A stretch of DNA of 64,000 bases from Marinobacter sediminicola. Its GTDB lineage: Bacteria; Pseudomonadota; Gammaproteobacteria; Pseudomonadales; Oleiphilaceae. The translations under genes and the position numbers were made by a program. How positions within the stretch are numbered: the stretch's first letter is position 1; each line of letters starts with the position of its first letter. The notes below the pieces were generated by a model. It worked only from the letters and a program-made list of their open reading frames with translations, did no database searches and was not told where the DNA came from. Shown piece after piece: positions 45,181 through 53,529 of the stretch. The stretch is taken from NCBI RefSeq assembly GCF_031157525.1, contig NZ_JAVIXR010000002.1, positions 62,001 to 126,000 on the forward strand. Reading direction: 5' to 3'.

Positions 45181-46884
45181 TCAGAAAAGGTGATAACGCT
45201 GAGCCAGCGGCAGTTCAGCGGCGGGCTCACAGGTAAGCAGTTCGCCGTCTGCATGCACTTCGTAGGTTTGCGGGTCTACGGTGATGTGCGGGCAGGCGTC
45301 GTTCAGTTTCATATCGCTCTTGCGCACCTGCCGCACGTTCTTGCAGGCCGCCAGCGGGCTGTCCAAGCCCAGTTCTTTGCCAATACCTGCATCCAGCGCG
45401 GCCTGGCTTACAAAGGTCAGGCGGGTGGCACTGGCGGCTTTGCCGAAGGCACCGAACATGGGGCGATAGTGCACCGGCTGCGGTGTGGGGATCGAGGCGT
45501 TCGGATCACCCATGGGGGCGGCCGCAATCATGCCGCCTTTGAGGATGGTGGCCGGTTTCACGCCAAAGAACGCGGGGCTCCACAGCACTAAATCCGCCAG
45601 CTTGCCCACTTCCACCGAGCCGACTTCGTGGGCGATCCCGTGGGTGATGGCGGAGTTGATGGTGTATTTGGCGATGTAACGCTTGGCGCGGAAGTTGTCG
45701 GCGCCCAGGCTTTCATCTTCCGGCAGCAGACCGCGCTGCACTTTCATCTTGTGGGCGGTTTGCCAGGTGCGGCACACCACTTCGCCCACCCGGCCCATGG
45801 CCTGGGAGTCGGAGGAGATCATGGAGATCACGCCGATATCGTGCAGGATGTCTTCGGCGGCGATGGTTTCCCGGCGAATGCGGGAGTCGGCGAAGGCCAC
45901 GTCCTCGGGGATGCTGGGGTCCAGGTGGTGGCACACCATCAGCATGTCGAGGTGTTCGTCCACGGTGTTGACGGTGTAGGGCCGGGTCGGGTTGGTAGAC
46001 GACGGCAGTACGTAATCCTTGGAGCATGCGGTAATGATGTCAGGTGCATGGCCGCCGCCTGCGCCTTCGGTGTGGAAGGTGTGGATGCAGCGGCCTTTGA
46101 ATGCGGCCAGTGTGTCTTCCACGAAGCCGGATTCGTTCAGGGTGTCGGTATGGATGGCCACCTGGATATCGTATTGGTCGGCCACGGTCAGGCAGTTGTC
46201 GATGCTGGCCGGGCTGGTGCCCCAGTCTTCGTGCAGTTTTAGGCCGATGGCTCCGGCTTTGATTTGCGCTTCAAGGCCTTCGGGCAGGCTGGCGTTGCCT
46301 TTGCCCAGAAAGCCGATGTTCATGGGCAGGCTGTCTACCGCTTGCAGCATTTTGCCCATGTGCCAGGCACCCGGTGTGCAGGTGGTGGCGTTGGTGCCGG
46401 TGGCCGGGCCGGTGCCGCCGCCGAGCATGGTGGTTATGCCGCTCATCAGGGCTTCTTCTACCTGTTGGGGGCAGATGAAGTGGATGTGGGGGTCCACACC
46501 ACCGGCGGTGAGGATTTTGCCCTCGCCGGCGATGATTTCCGTGCCGGGGCCGATCACGATGGTAACGTCTGGCTGGGTATCGGGGTTGCCGGCTTTGCCG
46601 ATGGCGGCGATGCGGCCGCTTTGCAGGCCAACGTCGGCTTTAACAATGCCCCACCAATCCAGAATCAGGGCGTTGGTGATGACGGTGTCCATCACGCTAT
46701 CGTCGGCGCGCTGGCTTTGCCCCATGCCATCGCGGATGACTTTGCCGCCGCCGAATTTTACTTCGTCGCCGTAGTAGGTGTGGTCCTTCTCGACCTCAAT
46801 CCAGAGCTCGGTATCGCCCAGCCGCACGCGGTCGCCCACGGTGGGGCCGTACATGTCGGCGTATGCCTGCCGTGTGATCCTCAT
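45181..46884 (-). CDS. ureC: Urease alpha subunit
   Basis: A 567-residue full-length UreC. The nickel ligands and catalytic residues are present: HIHF near 135, the lysine to be carbamylated in GLKLHEDWG (~218), [19 protein letters not shown], and the flap cysteine in [10 protein letters not shown] (~320). It hydrolyses urea to ammonia and carbamate. Its ATG overlaps the ureB stop (ATGA). The protein is complete, but activity requires maturation proteins that are defective or missing in this locus. Confidence 0.96.
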   Translation of the reverse strand: MRITRQAYADMYGPTVGDRVRLGDTELWIEVEKDHTYYGDEVKFGGGKVIRDGMGQSQRADDSVMDTVITNALILDWWGIVKADVGLQSGRIAAIGKAGNPDTQPDVTIVIGPGTEIIAGEGKILTAGGVDPHIHFICPQQVEEALMSGITTMLGGGTGPATGTNATTCTPGAWHMGKMLQAVDSLPMNIGFLGKGNASLPEGLEAQIKAGAIGLKLHEDWGTSPASIDNCLTVADQYDIQVAIHTDTLNESGFVEDTLAAFKGRCIHTFHTEGAGGGHAPDIITACSKDYVLPSSTNPTRPYTVNTVDEHLDMLMVCHHLDPSIPEDVAFADSRIRRETIAAEDILHDIGVISMISSDSQAMGRVGEVVCRTWQTAHKMKVQRGLLPEDESLGADNFRAKRYIAKYTINSAITHGIAHEVGSVEVGKLADLVLWSPAFFGVKPATILKGGMIAAAPMGDPNASIPTPQPVHYRPMFGAFGKAASATRLTFVSQAALDAGIGKELGLDSPLAACKNVRQVRKSDMKLNDACPHITVDPQTYEVHADGELLTCEPAAELPLAQRYHLF

Positions 46885-47198
46885 TTCTGCACCTCCAGCT
46901 TGCCCATAACGTCGCCCCGGAAACCGTAGATCTCGCGATGGCCGGCAAAGGGAACCAGGGTGACCTGCCGCGACTGGCCGGGCTCGAAGCGGATAGCCGT
47001 ACCCGCAGCCACATCCAGCCGGTAGCCTTTTGCTTTATCGCGATCAAAAATCAGCGCAGGATTCGCCTCGGCGAAGTGGTAATGGGATCCAAGCTGAACC
47101 GGGCGATCGCCGGTGTTGGCTACGTCCAGCGTGATGCGCTCGCGACCAGCGCAGAGTTCGATGTCGCCGTCCTTGAGCTTGTACTCTCCGGGAATCAT
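46881..47198 (-). CDS. ureB: Urease beta subunit
   Basis: A 105-residue Ure[19 protein letters not shown] start, then [19 protein letters not shown] and [17 protein letters not shown], all standard. The ATG at 47198 with GAGGAG upstream gives the family start; the frame is open for 17 codons before it. Structural subunit in the (alpha-beta-gamma)3 apo-urease. Overlaps ureC by four bases. Confidence 0.95.
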   Translation of the reverse strand: MIPGEYKLKDGDIELCAGRERITLDVANTGDRPVQLGSHYHFAEANPALIFDRDKAKGYRLDVAAGTAIRFEPGQSRQVTLVPFAGHREIYGFRGDVMGKLEVQK

Positions 47199-47208
47199 GG
47201 CGCGCTCC

Positions 47209-47511
47209 TCAAACAATGGGGTTGTGGACGGTGACCAGTTTGGTGCCATCCGGGAAGGTAGCTTCTACCTGCACATCCAGGATCATGTCTGCGATGCCAT
47301 CCATTACGTCTTCGCGAGTCAGAATCTCCGTTCCACTGCTCATTAGCTCCGCAACGGAATACCCTGCTCTTGCACCTTCCATGATTTCAGCGCTGATCAG
47401 GGCGATGGCTTCGGGGTAATTCAGTTTCAGGCCTCGGGCTTTGCGGCGTTCGGCTAGCAGTGCCGCTGTGAACAACATCAGTTTATCTTTGTCTCTAGGC
47501 GTCAATTCCAT
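47209..47511 (-). CDS. ureA: Urease gamma subunit
   Basis: A 100-residue Ure[24 protein letters not shown] start, [19 protein letters not shown] and [20 protein letters not shown] end, full length. First structural gene of urease, 10 bases before ureB. Upstream, the 125 bases to urtE contain no ureD, which usually stands here. Confidence 0.95.
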   Translation of the reverse strand: MELTPRDKDKLMLFTAALLAERRKARGLKLNYPEAIALISAEIMEGARAGYSVAELMSSGTEILTREDVMDGIADMILDVQVEATFPDGTKLVTVHNPIV

Positions 47512-47636
47512 GATCTTTCACTCCGTTTATCGCTACGCAAATCAAATGGTGTTCGGGTCACCCAGATTCGGGAAACCCTGGCCCAGCTGATTGGAAGGCT
47601 CCGGTTGTTTGAAAGCTTCTGCCCGCTGAAAAATCG
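47512..47636 (-). other. Short urtE-ureA gap without ureD
   Basis: The place where ureD (~280 codons) is usually found holds only 125 bases. One frame reads RAEAFKQPEPSNQLGQGF and ends at a TGA; I do not recognise it as UreD. No convincing promoter or terminator was seen. Confidence 0.5.
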
Positions 47637-48353
47637 TCACACTGTCAGGTGCTTTTTAATCAGTTCATCGGTCAGGCATGCAATTTTCCCTTCGGCCACG
47701 CGTCGACCCCGGTCGAGAATGGCGAAGCGGTCGGCGTATTTGCGGGCAAAGGGCAGCTTTTGCTCCACCAGCAAAACTGTGAGGCCGTCTTCCTCAATCA
47801 GCTTGCGGATAACCCCGCCAATCTGGGCAACGATGTTGGGCTGAATGCCTTCGCCCGGTTCGTCGAGGATCAGCAGGCGGGGGCCAATCACCAGCGCGCG
47901 GCCAATGGCGAGCTGTTGCTGCTGGCCGCCGGAAAGGTCGCCGCCCCGGCGGTGGCGCATTTCTTTCAGCACCGGAAACAACTCATACACCCGCTCGGGA
48001 ATGGTTTTAAGACCGTCTTTGCGCACGGCCAAGCCGGTACGGAGGTTTTCTTCCACGGTTAGCAGCGAGAAAATCTGCCGCCCCTGGGGCACGTAGCCAA
48101 TGCCGAGGCGTGAGCGGTCTTCGATTTTCCTTTGGGTGAGCTCCACATCCTGGGCGAACGCGAGTGAGCCGCTTTTCACGCTTTCCTCGCCCATGATGCA
48201 TTTCATCAGCGTGGTTTTGCCCACGCCGTTGCGGCCCATTACACACGTGCACTGGCCTTGGGGTACGTCCAGTTCCAGATCCCAGAGGGTGTGGCTTTCG
48301 CCGTAAAACTGGTTGAGCTTGTCGATCCTGAGCATCGTGCTTTCAGTCGTCAT
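47637..48353 (-). CDS. urtE: Urea ABC transporter ATP-binding protein UrtE
   Basis: A 238-residue ABC ATPase of the LivF type: Walker A GRNGVGKTT, signature LSGGQQQQLAIGRAL, Walker B LLILDEPGEGIQP. The sequence around GLTVLLVEQKLPFARKYADRFAILDRGRRV is characteristic of UrtE. It energises urea import with UrtD. Its ATG at 48353 overlaps the urtD TGA by one base (TGATG). Confidence 0.94.
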   Translation of the reverse strand: MTTESTMLRIDKLNQFYGESHTLWDLELDVPQGQCTCVMGRNGVGKTTLMKCIMGEESVKSGSLAFAQDVELTQRKIEDRSRLGIGYVPQGRQIFSLLTVEENLRTGLAVRKDGLKTIPERVYELFPVLKEMRHRRGGDLSGGQQQQLAIGRALVIGPRLLILDEPGEGIQPNIVAQIGGVIRKLIEEDGLTVLLVEQKLPFARKYADRFAILDRGRRVAEGKIACLTDELIKKHLTV

Positions 48354-49177
48354 CACGCCTCCTCCCCGAGGTATACCTTGATCACATCCGGGTGATTTGA
48401 CACCTGGTCCATAGAACCTTCCGCCAGCACACTGCCCTGATGCAGAACGGTCACTTTGCGGGCGATGGAACGCACGAAGCCCATGTCGTGCTCCACCACT
48501 ACCACCGATTGCTTGCCGGCAAGGCTGATGAGCAGTTCGGCGGTGCGTTCCATTTCCTGTTCGGTCATGCCAGCCACTGGTTCATCCACCAGCAGCAGGC
48601 GCGGCTTCTGCATCAGCAGCATGCCGATCTCCAGCCACTGTTTCTGGCCGTGGGAGAGGATGCCGGCGAGAGCGTGGTGCAGCTCCTTCAAGCCGATCAT
48701 TTCCAATACTTCGTCGATGCGCTCCCGGTACTCGGGTTTCATCAGGGCCGTCAGCGTCGGGAACACTCGCTTGTCTGCAGCCATAGCCAGTTCCAGGTTT
48801 TCGAATACCGTCAGCGCTTCAAATACCGTGGGCTTCTGGAATTTGCGACCAATGCCGAGGGAGGCAATGTCTGGTTCGCTCAGGGTGAGCAGGTTGTGGC
48901 GGCTACCAAACCACACCGAGCCGGTGTCTGGTCGGGTTTTGCCGGTAATGATGTCCATCATGGTGGTTTTGCCGGCGCCGTTAGGGCCGATGATGCAGCG
49001 CAGTTCGCCATCGTCGATGGTGAGGTTGAGGTTATTGATGGCTTTGAAGCCATCAAAACTCACGTTCACGTCTTCCAGATACAGGATGGGGCCGTGCCGC
49101 ACATCCACCGGAGATGTTGCCGGCGTGAGAAATTCAAATACCTGATCCCGATTAGTCAGCTCCTGGAAAATGCTCAT
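48353..49177 (-). CDS. urtD: Urea ABC transporter ATP-binding protein UrtD
   Basis: A 274-residue LivG-type ABC ATPase with an N-terminal extension. Walker A is GPNGAGKTT, signature LSHGQKQWLEIGMLL, a form characteristic of UrtD, and Walker B LLLVDEPVAGM. Overlaps urtC by four bases (ATGA). Pairs with UrtE. Confidence 0.94.
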   Translation of the reverse strand: MSIFQELTNRDQVFEFLTPATSPVDVRHGPILYLEDVNVSFDGFKAINNLNLTIDDGELRCIIGPNGAGKTTMMDIITGKTRPDTGSVWFGSRHNLLTLSEPDIASLGIGRKFQKPTVFEALTVFENLELAMAADKRVFPTLTALMKPEYRERIDEVLEMIGLKELHHALAGILSHGQKQWLEIGMLLMQKPRLLLVDEPVAGMTEQEMERTAELLISLAGKQSVVVVEHDMGFVRSIARKVTVLHQGSVLAEGSMDQVSNHPDVIKVYLGEEA

Positions 49178-50298
49178 GCCGCAGCCTCCTGTGCTGAGGG
49201 CGTGTTACTGGCGTCGCGGGACTTGCCTGGCTTGAACAAGAGGCCGGCAATGCCTTTGGGTAAAAACACGGTTACCAGAACAAACAGGCCGCCGAGAGCA
49301 AACAGCCAGGCGTCTGGCATGATGCCGGTGAACACGGTTTTGCCGTAGTTCACCAATATCGCCCCGATAACGGCGCCATATAAGGTGGCACGCCCACCCA
49401 GTGCCACCCAGACCACTATCTCGATAGAGAACAGCGGCGAGAATTCACTGGGATTGATAATGCCCACCTGGGGCACATAGAGCGCGCCCGCCACACCGGC
49501 GAGCATGGCGGAGACCACGAACACGAACAGCTGCACCCGCTCCACCCGATAACCGAGGAAGCGTGTGCGTGCCTCGGCATCCCGGCAGGCCACACTCACC
49601 CGGCCCAGTTTGCTGGTCACAATGCCGCGGCAGATCACATAGCCAATGGCCAGTGCAATGCCGGTGGCGATGAACAGGCCAAGCCGGGTGGCATCAGTGC
49701 GCAGATCAAAGCCAAGGATGTCTTTGAAATCGGTCAGGCCGTTGTTGCCGCCAAAGCCCATCTCATTGCGGAAGAAGGCCAGCATCAGCGCGAAGGTCAG
49801 CGCCTGGGTGATGATGGAGAGGTACACCCCGGTTACCCGGGAGCGGAAGGCGAGGAAGCCAAACACCAGGGCCAGAAGGCCCGGCGCCAGCAGCACCATG
49901 ATGAAGGCGAACCAGGCCATGTCGAACCCCAGCCAGTACCAGGGCAGTTCCTGCCAGTTCAGAAACACCATGAAATCCGGCAGGATCGGGTCGCCATACA
50001 CGCCGCGATCGCCAATCTGGCGCATCAGGTACATGCCCATGGCGTAGCCACCCAGCGCGAAGAAGGCGCCGTGGCCCAGGCTGAGGATTCCGAGGTAGCC
50101 CCACACCAAGTCCACCGCCACCGCCAGCAGCGCGTAGCACAGGTATTTGCCCAGCAGCGTCACGGTGTAGGCGCTTACATACAGAGCGCTGTCCTGCGGC
50201 ATGAACACATGCAGCACACTGACAATCGCCAGGGCCGCGAAAAGAACGCCCAAAAAAATACGGGTAGAACGCTCCTGCAAAGGTCTTGTTAACCACAT
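49174..50298 (-). CDS. urtC: Urea ABC transporter permease UrtC
   Basis: A 374-residue LivM-type permease with ~10 transmembrane segments, including LLGKYLCYALLAVAVDLVWG and the GHGAFFALGGYAMGMYLM region typical of UrtC. It forms the channel with UrtB. Starts 3 bases after the urtB stop. Complete. Confidence 0.94.
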   Translation of the reverse strand: MWLTRPLQERSTRIFLGVLFAALAIVSVLHVFMPQDSALYVSAYTVTLLGKYLCYALLAVAVDLVWGYLGILSLGHGAFFALGGYAMGMYLMRQIGDRGVYGDPILPDFMVFLNWQELPWYWLGFDMAWFAFIMVLLAPGLLALVFGFLAFRSRVTGVYLSIITQALTFALMLAFFRNEMGFGGNNGLTDFKDILGFDLRTDATRLGLFIATGIALAIGYVICRGIVTSKLGRVSVACRDAEARTRFLGYRVERVQLFVFVVSAMLAGVAGALYVPQVGIINPSEFSPLFSIEIVVWVALGGRATLYGAVIGAILVNYGKTVFTGIMPDAWLFALGGLFVLVTVFLPKGIAGLLFKPGKSRDASNTPSAQEAAA

Positions 50299-50301
50299 AG
50301 T

Positions 50302-51909
50302 TCAGCCCTCTGCTGCACGGCCCTTCTGGGGAAAGAGTCCCCGAGGGCGTTTTTGAATGAACAGGATGATGAACACCAGCACCAGAATCTTGGCGAGCAC
50401 GGCACCAGCCCAGGGCTCCAGAAGCTGGTTGATGGTGCCCAGCGCCATACCCGCCAGCAGGGTGCCCCAGAGGTTACCCACGCCGCCGAACACCACCACC
50501 ATGAAGGAGTCGATGATGTAAGCCTGGCCCAGATTGGGCCCAACGTTGGTGATCTGGGAGAGCGCAACACCGGCCAGGCCCGCCACGCCGGAACCCAGCG
50601 CAAAGGTAAGGATGTCCACTTTGGTGGCTTTGATGCCCATGGAGCGGGCCATGGCACGGTTCTGGGTAACGGCGCGCACTTCCAGGCCAAGGCGGGTTTT
50701 GCGCATGATCAACATCAAACCCGCGAACACCACCAGGGCAAAGCCGATCACGTAAAGGCGGTTCAGGGTGAGTGACAGCGCTTCGTTGATCATCACCGAG
50801 CCGCTCATCCAGTCCGGGGTAATCACGGTACGGTTGAGGGGGGAGATCACAGTACGCACCAGCTGCTGCAGAATCAGGCTGACACCAAAGGTGGCCAGCA
50901 GGGTTTCCAGCGGGCGACCTTTCAGGTGCTGGATCACCGTTCTTTCTATAGCGACGCCTGCCAATGCCGCCACCAGAAAACCTGCGGGAATGGACAGAAT
51001 CAACGCCAAACCGGGCTGGCCCGGCATCAGTTGCTGCATGCCCCAGGTGGTGTAGGCACCCAGCATCATCAGTTCGCCGTGGGCCATGTTGATAACGCCC
51101 ATCACACCGAAAGTGATCGCAAGGCCAATGGCCGCCAGCACCAGAACGGAACCGAGAGACAGGCCGAAGTACAGGGTCTCGGCGGCACGGTTCAGCGTCA
51201 GCTTTTGTTCGATGCTCGCCATGGCTTCGGTGGCGGCAGCAACCAATGCAGCATCGTCGCTGCGCATAGCCTGCTGCAGAGCAGCGCGGGCTTCTGAGTT
51301 AAGGCTGCCGGAGAGGGTCGCTACAGCCGCAACATCACCCTGCTCTTCCACTTTATAAATCGCCAGGGCTTCAGTCAGCGCCGCCCGAACGGCGTCGCTC
51401 TTTTCGTCGTTCATCAGTTCGGGCAGTCGCTCGGCGAGAGTGCCATCCACGCTGCCTTTAAGAGCGCGGGCGGCGGTTAAGCGGCTGTGCTCTTCCGGGC
51501 TCTTCAGATCAATCACCGAGAGAATGCCTTCAAGCTCATTACGCAAGGCATTGTTTACACGAACGGTGTCTATGTCGCGGCGGGAAATTTCACCGAGGTT
51601 CTCGCCGGTGAGTGCGCTTTCCACGGTCCAATTCCGGCCCCGGTTTTCCAGCACAATTATGAATTGACCGCTGGATTCGATACGGCCCAGTTTGTTGTTG
51701 GCAAACGATTCTAGCCAGCCTCGAGAACGCACATCGCCACTTCCAGCAATCTGGAGAACCGCCGCTTTCTTTTGCGTGGATGAAGATTCGGCCAATACCG
51801 TGAGCAACTGGTGTGCTTCGGCGTCTTCTGTTTGCGCCAGCAAATCGCCGGCCCACAAAAGAAAACAAGCAAACAGCGCACGGCCGAGCAGTTTGGAGGT
51901 GCTCATCAT
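50302..51909 (-). CDS. urtB: Urea ABC transporter permease UrtB
   Basis: A 535-residue LivH-type permease with the long N-terminal periplasmic extension normal for proteobacterial UrtB: signal peptide, then ~200 helical residues (AARALKGSVDGTLAERL). The membrane part from ~245 has GVMGVINMAHGELMMLGAYT. Follows urtA by ~95 bases that include a hairpin. Complete. Confidence 0.94.
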   Translation of the reverse strand: MMSTSKLLGRALFACFLLWAGDLLAQTEDAEAHQLLTVLAESSSTQKKAAVLQIAGSGDVRSRGWLESFANNKLGRIESSGQFIIVLENRGRNWTVESALTGENLGEISRRDIDTVRVNNALRNELEGILSVIDLKSPEEHSRLTAARALKGSVDGTLAERLPELMNDEKSDAVRAALTEALAIYKVEEQGDVAAVATLSGSLNSEARAALQQAMRSDDAALVAAATEAMASIEQKLTLNRAAETLYFGLSLGSVLVLAAIGLAITFGVMGVINMAHGELMMLGAYTTWGMQQLMPGQPGLALILSIPAGFLVAALAGVAIERTVIQHLKGRPLETLLATFGVSLILQQLVRTVISPLNRTVITPDWMSGSVMINEALSLTLNRLYVIGFALVVFAGLMLIMRKTRLGLEVRAVTQNRAMARSMGIKATKVDILTFALGSGVAGLAGVALSQITNVGPNLGQAYIIDSFMVVVFGGVGNLWGTLLAGMALGTINQLLEPWAGAVLAKILVLVFIILFIQKRPRGLFPQKGRAAEG

Positions 51910-51961
51910 TGAGTCCTGTCCGGTTGAATAAGAGCGTATGGGAAAAACGCCATGTTAATGT

Positions 51962-51986
51962 GCAGGCGAGGAAAGCCCTCACCTGC
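51962..51986 (-). promoter_or_regulatory. Hairpin in urtA-urtB gap
   Basis: On the minus strand GCAGGTGAGG and CCTCGCCTGC form a 10-bp stem (one G-T pair) around a GCTTT loop, right behind the urtA stop. No U tract follows. It could stabilise urtA mRNA or partly terminate so that the binding protein is made in excess over the permeases. Confidence 0.5.
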
Positions 51987-52004
51987 TTCAGTTCGACTCA
52001 AACG

Positions 52005-53303
52005 CTACTTGTTAGCCACGTTCGCCTGGGCGCCACAGGTGCCGGAAACCACATTGAAGTTTCCGCAGAACAGCGGCTTGCGCCAGTCACTGATCAGGTC
52101 TTTGGAGCCCGGCAGGAAATCAGACCAGGCGTCGCCGGCAACGGTAGACGGCGTTTCCCACACCACAGAAAACTGGCCGTTGTCCTGAATTTCGCCAATC
52201 AGCACGGGCTTGGTGATGTGATGGTTCGGCATCATGGTGGCAAAGCCACCGGTGAGGTTAGGAACGGAGACACCAATGATGGCGTCTTTCACTGCGTCCA
52301 CGTCCGCAGTACCGGCCTTTTTAACGGCTTCAATGTACATATTGAAGCCGATGTAGTGCGCTTCCATGGGGTCGTTGGTAACAGCCTCTTCGTTCCCGGT
52401 ATGAGCAACCCAGGCATCAATGAAGTCGTAGTTGGCGTCACTCTCCACGCTCATGAAGTAGTTCCAGGCCGCTAAATGACCCACCAGTGGGCCAGTGTCT
52501 ATGCCAGACAACTCCTGCTCGCCCACGGAGAAAGCAACCACCGGAATGTCTGCGGCATCGATACCCTGGTTACCCAGTTCACGATAGAAGGGCACGTTTG
52601 CATCACCGTTGATGGTTGAAACTACTGCAGTCTTCTTGCCGGCCCCACCAAATGCCTTGATGTCGGAAACAATGGCCTGCCAGTTGGAGTGACCAAACGG
52701 CGTGTAGTTGACCATGATGTCTTCAGCCGCGACGCCCTTATCTTTAAGGTAGGTCTCAAGAATCTTGTTGGTGGTGCGTGGGTACACATAGTCAGTGCCG
52801 GCAAGAACCCAGCGCTCAACGCCGATGTCGTTCATCAGGTAATCAACCGCTGGAATGGCCTGCTGGTTGGGTGCCGCACCCGTGTAGAAAACGTTCTGGG
52901 AGGACTCCTCACCCTCGTACTGAACCGGATAGAACAACAAACCATTCAGTTCTTCGATCACCGGCAGTACGGATTTGCGGGACACCGAGGTCCAGTTCCC
53001 GAAGATTACGTCTACCTTTTCTTTTGCCAGCAGCTCGCGCGCCTTTTCCGCAAACAGCGGCCAGTTGGAAGCAGGGTCCACAACCACCGGTTCAAGCTGA
53101 CGGCCCAGCACACCGCCGGCTTCGTTCTGCTTTTCGATCAGCATCAGCATGGTGTCTTTCAGGGTGGATTCACTGATCGCCATGGTGCCGGAGAGGGAAT
53201 GCAGAATGCCGACCCTGATAGGATCTTCCGCGGCAACGGAGTTGAACGAGATGGAAAGTGCCAGTGCAGAGAGGCCCAGCTTCACGTGTTTTTTGATGCT
53301 CAT
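52005..53303 (-). CDS. urtA: Urea ABC transporter substrate-binding protein UrtA
   Basis: A 432-residue periplasmic type-I binding protein of the FmdD/UrtA type. The signal peptide MSIKKHVKLGLSALALSIS is cleaved near SVAAED. DPIRVGILHSLSGTMAISE and the later LNGLLFYPVQYEGEESSQNVFYTGA are diagnostic for urea/short-amide binding. The start at 53303 places the signal peptide at the N-terminus; the frame is open 25 codons upstream. First gene of the urt-ure operon. Confidence 0.95.
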   Translation of the reverse strand: MSIKKHVKLGLSALALSISFNSVAAEDPIRVGILHSLSGTMAISESTLKDTMLMLIEKQNEAGGVLGRQLEPVVVDPASNWPLFAEKARELLAKEKVDVIFGNWTSVSRKSVLPVIEELNGLLFYPVQYEGEESSQNVFYTGAAPNQQAIPAVDYLMNDIGVERWVLAGTDYVYPRTTNKILETYLKDKGVAAEDIMVNYTPFGHSNWQAIVSDIKAFGGAGKKTAVVSTINGDANVPFYRELGNQGIDAADIPVVAFSVGEQELSGIDTGPLVGHLAAWNYFMSVESDANYDFIDAWVAHTGNEEAVTNDPMEAHYIGFNMYIEAVKKAGTADVDAVKDAIIGVSVPNLTGGFATMMPNHHITKPVLIGEIQDNGQFSVVWETPSTVAGDAWSDFLPGSKDLISDWRKPLFCGNFNVVSGTCGAQANVANK

Positions 53304-53361
53304 TTCATCGTCCTTTGCATTCGAGTGGGTTGCGCCGTTCGTCAGTAACGCAACCCTCTTC

Positions 53362-53377
53362 TGCATCAGCCGTTCCA
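53362..53377 (-). promoter_or_regulatory. Candidate sigma-54 promoter of the urt-ure operon
   Basis: On the minus strand TGGAACGGCTGATGCA keeps the GG and GC elements of the -24/-12 consensus (TGGCACG, four bases, TTGC) with correct spacing and two mismatches. It would start transcription ~45 bases before urtA. TGCACCA, half of an NtrC box, lies upstream at 53495-53501. Together they suggest nitrogen-controlled expression, as known for urea transport elsewhere. Confidence 0.45.
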
Positions 53378-53529
53378 TGGCATAAAAACTTATGTTTTTT
53401 CAATAAATTAGAATGAAAAACGAGGAAAAACGAGGCTCTATAACCAATAGCCAGGAGCCCAATAACGTGCACCTGGAAGCAAGGCGCTCTGTTATGGTGC
53501 AACCTGGTGGCGATGAAAAAGTGAAGTGA

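Noticed and set aside
45628..46242. Long open frame on the plus strand opposite ureC (204 codons)
   Set aside because: It is the antisense reading of highly conserved, GC-rich ureC codons, with a His/Gly/Val-rich composition typical of shadow frames and no ribosome site.
48440..49348. 302-codon plus-strand frame opposite urtD
   Set aside because: Antisense to the complete urtD and the end of urtC; low-complexity His/Phe/Gln composition and no family resemblance.
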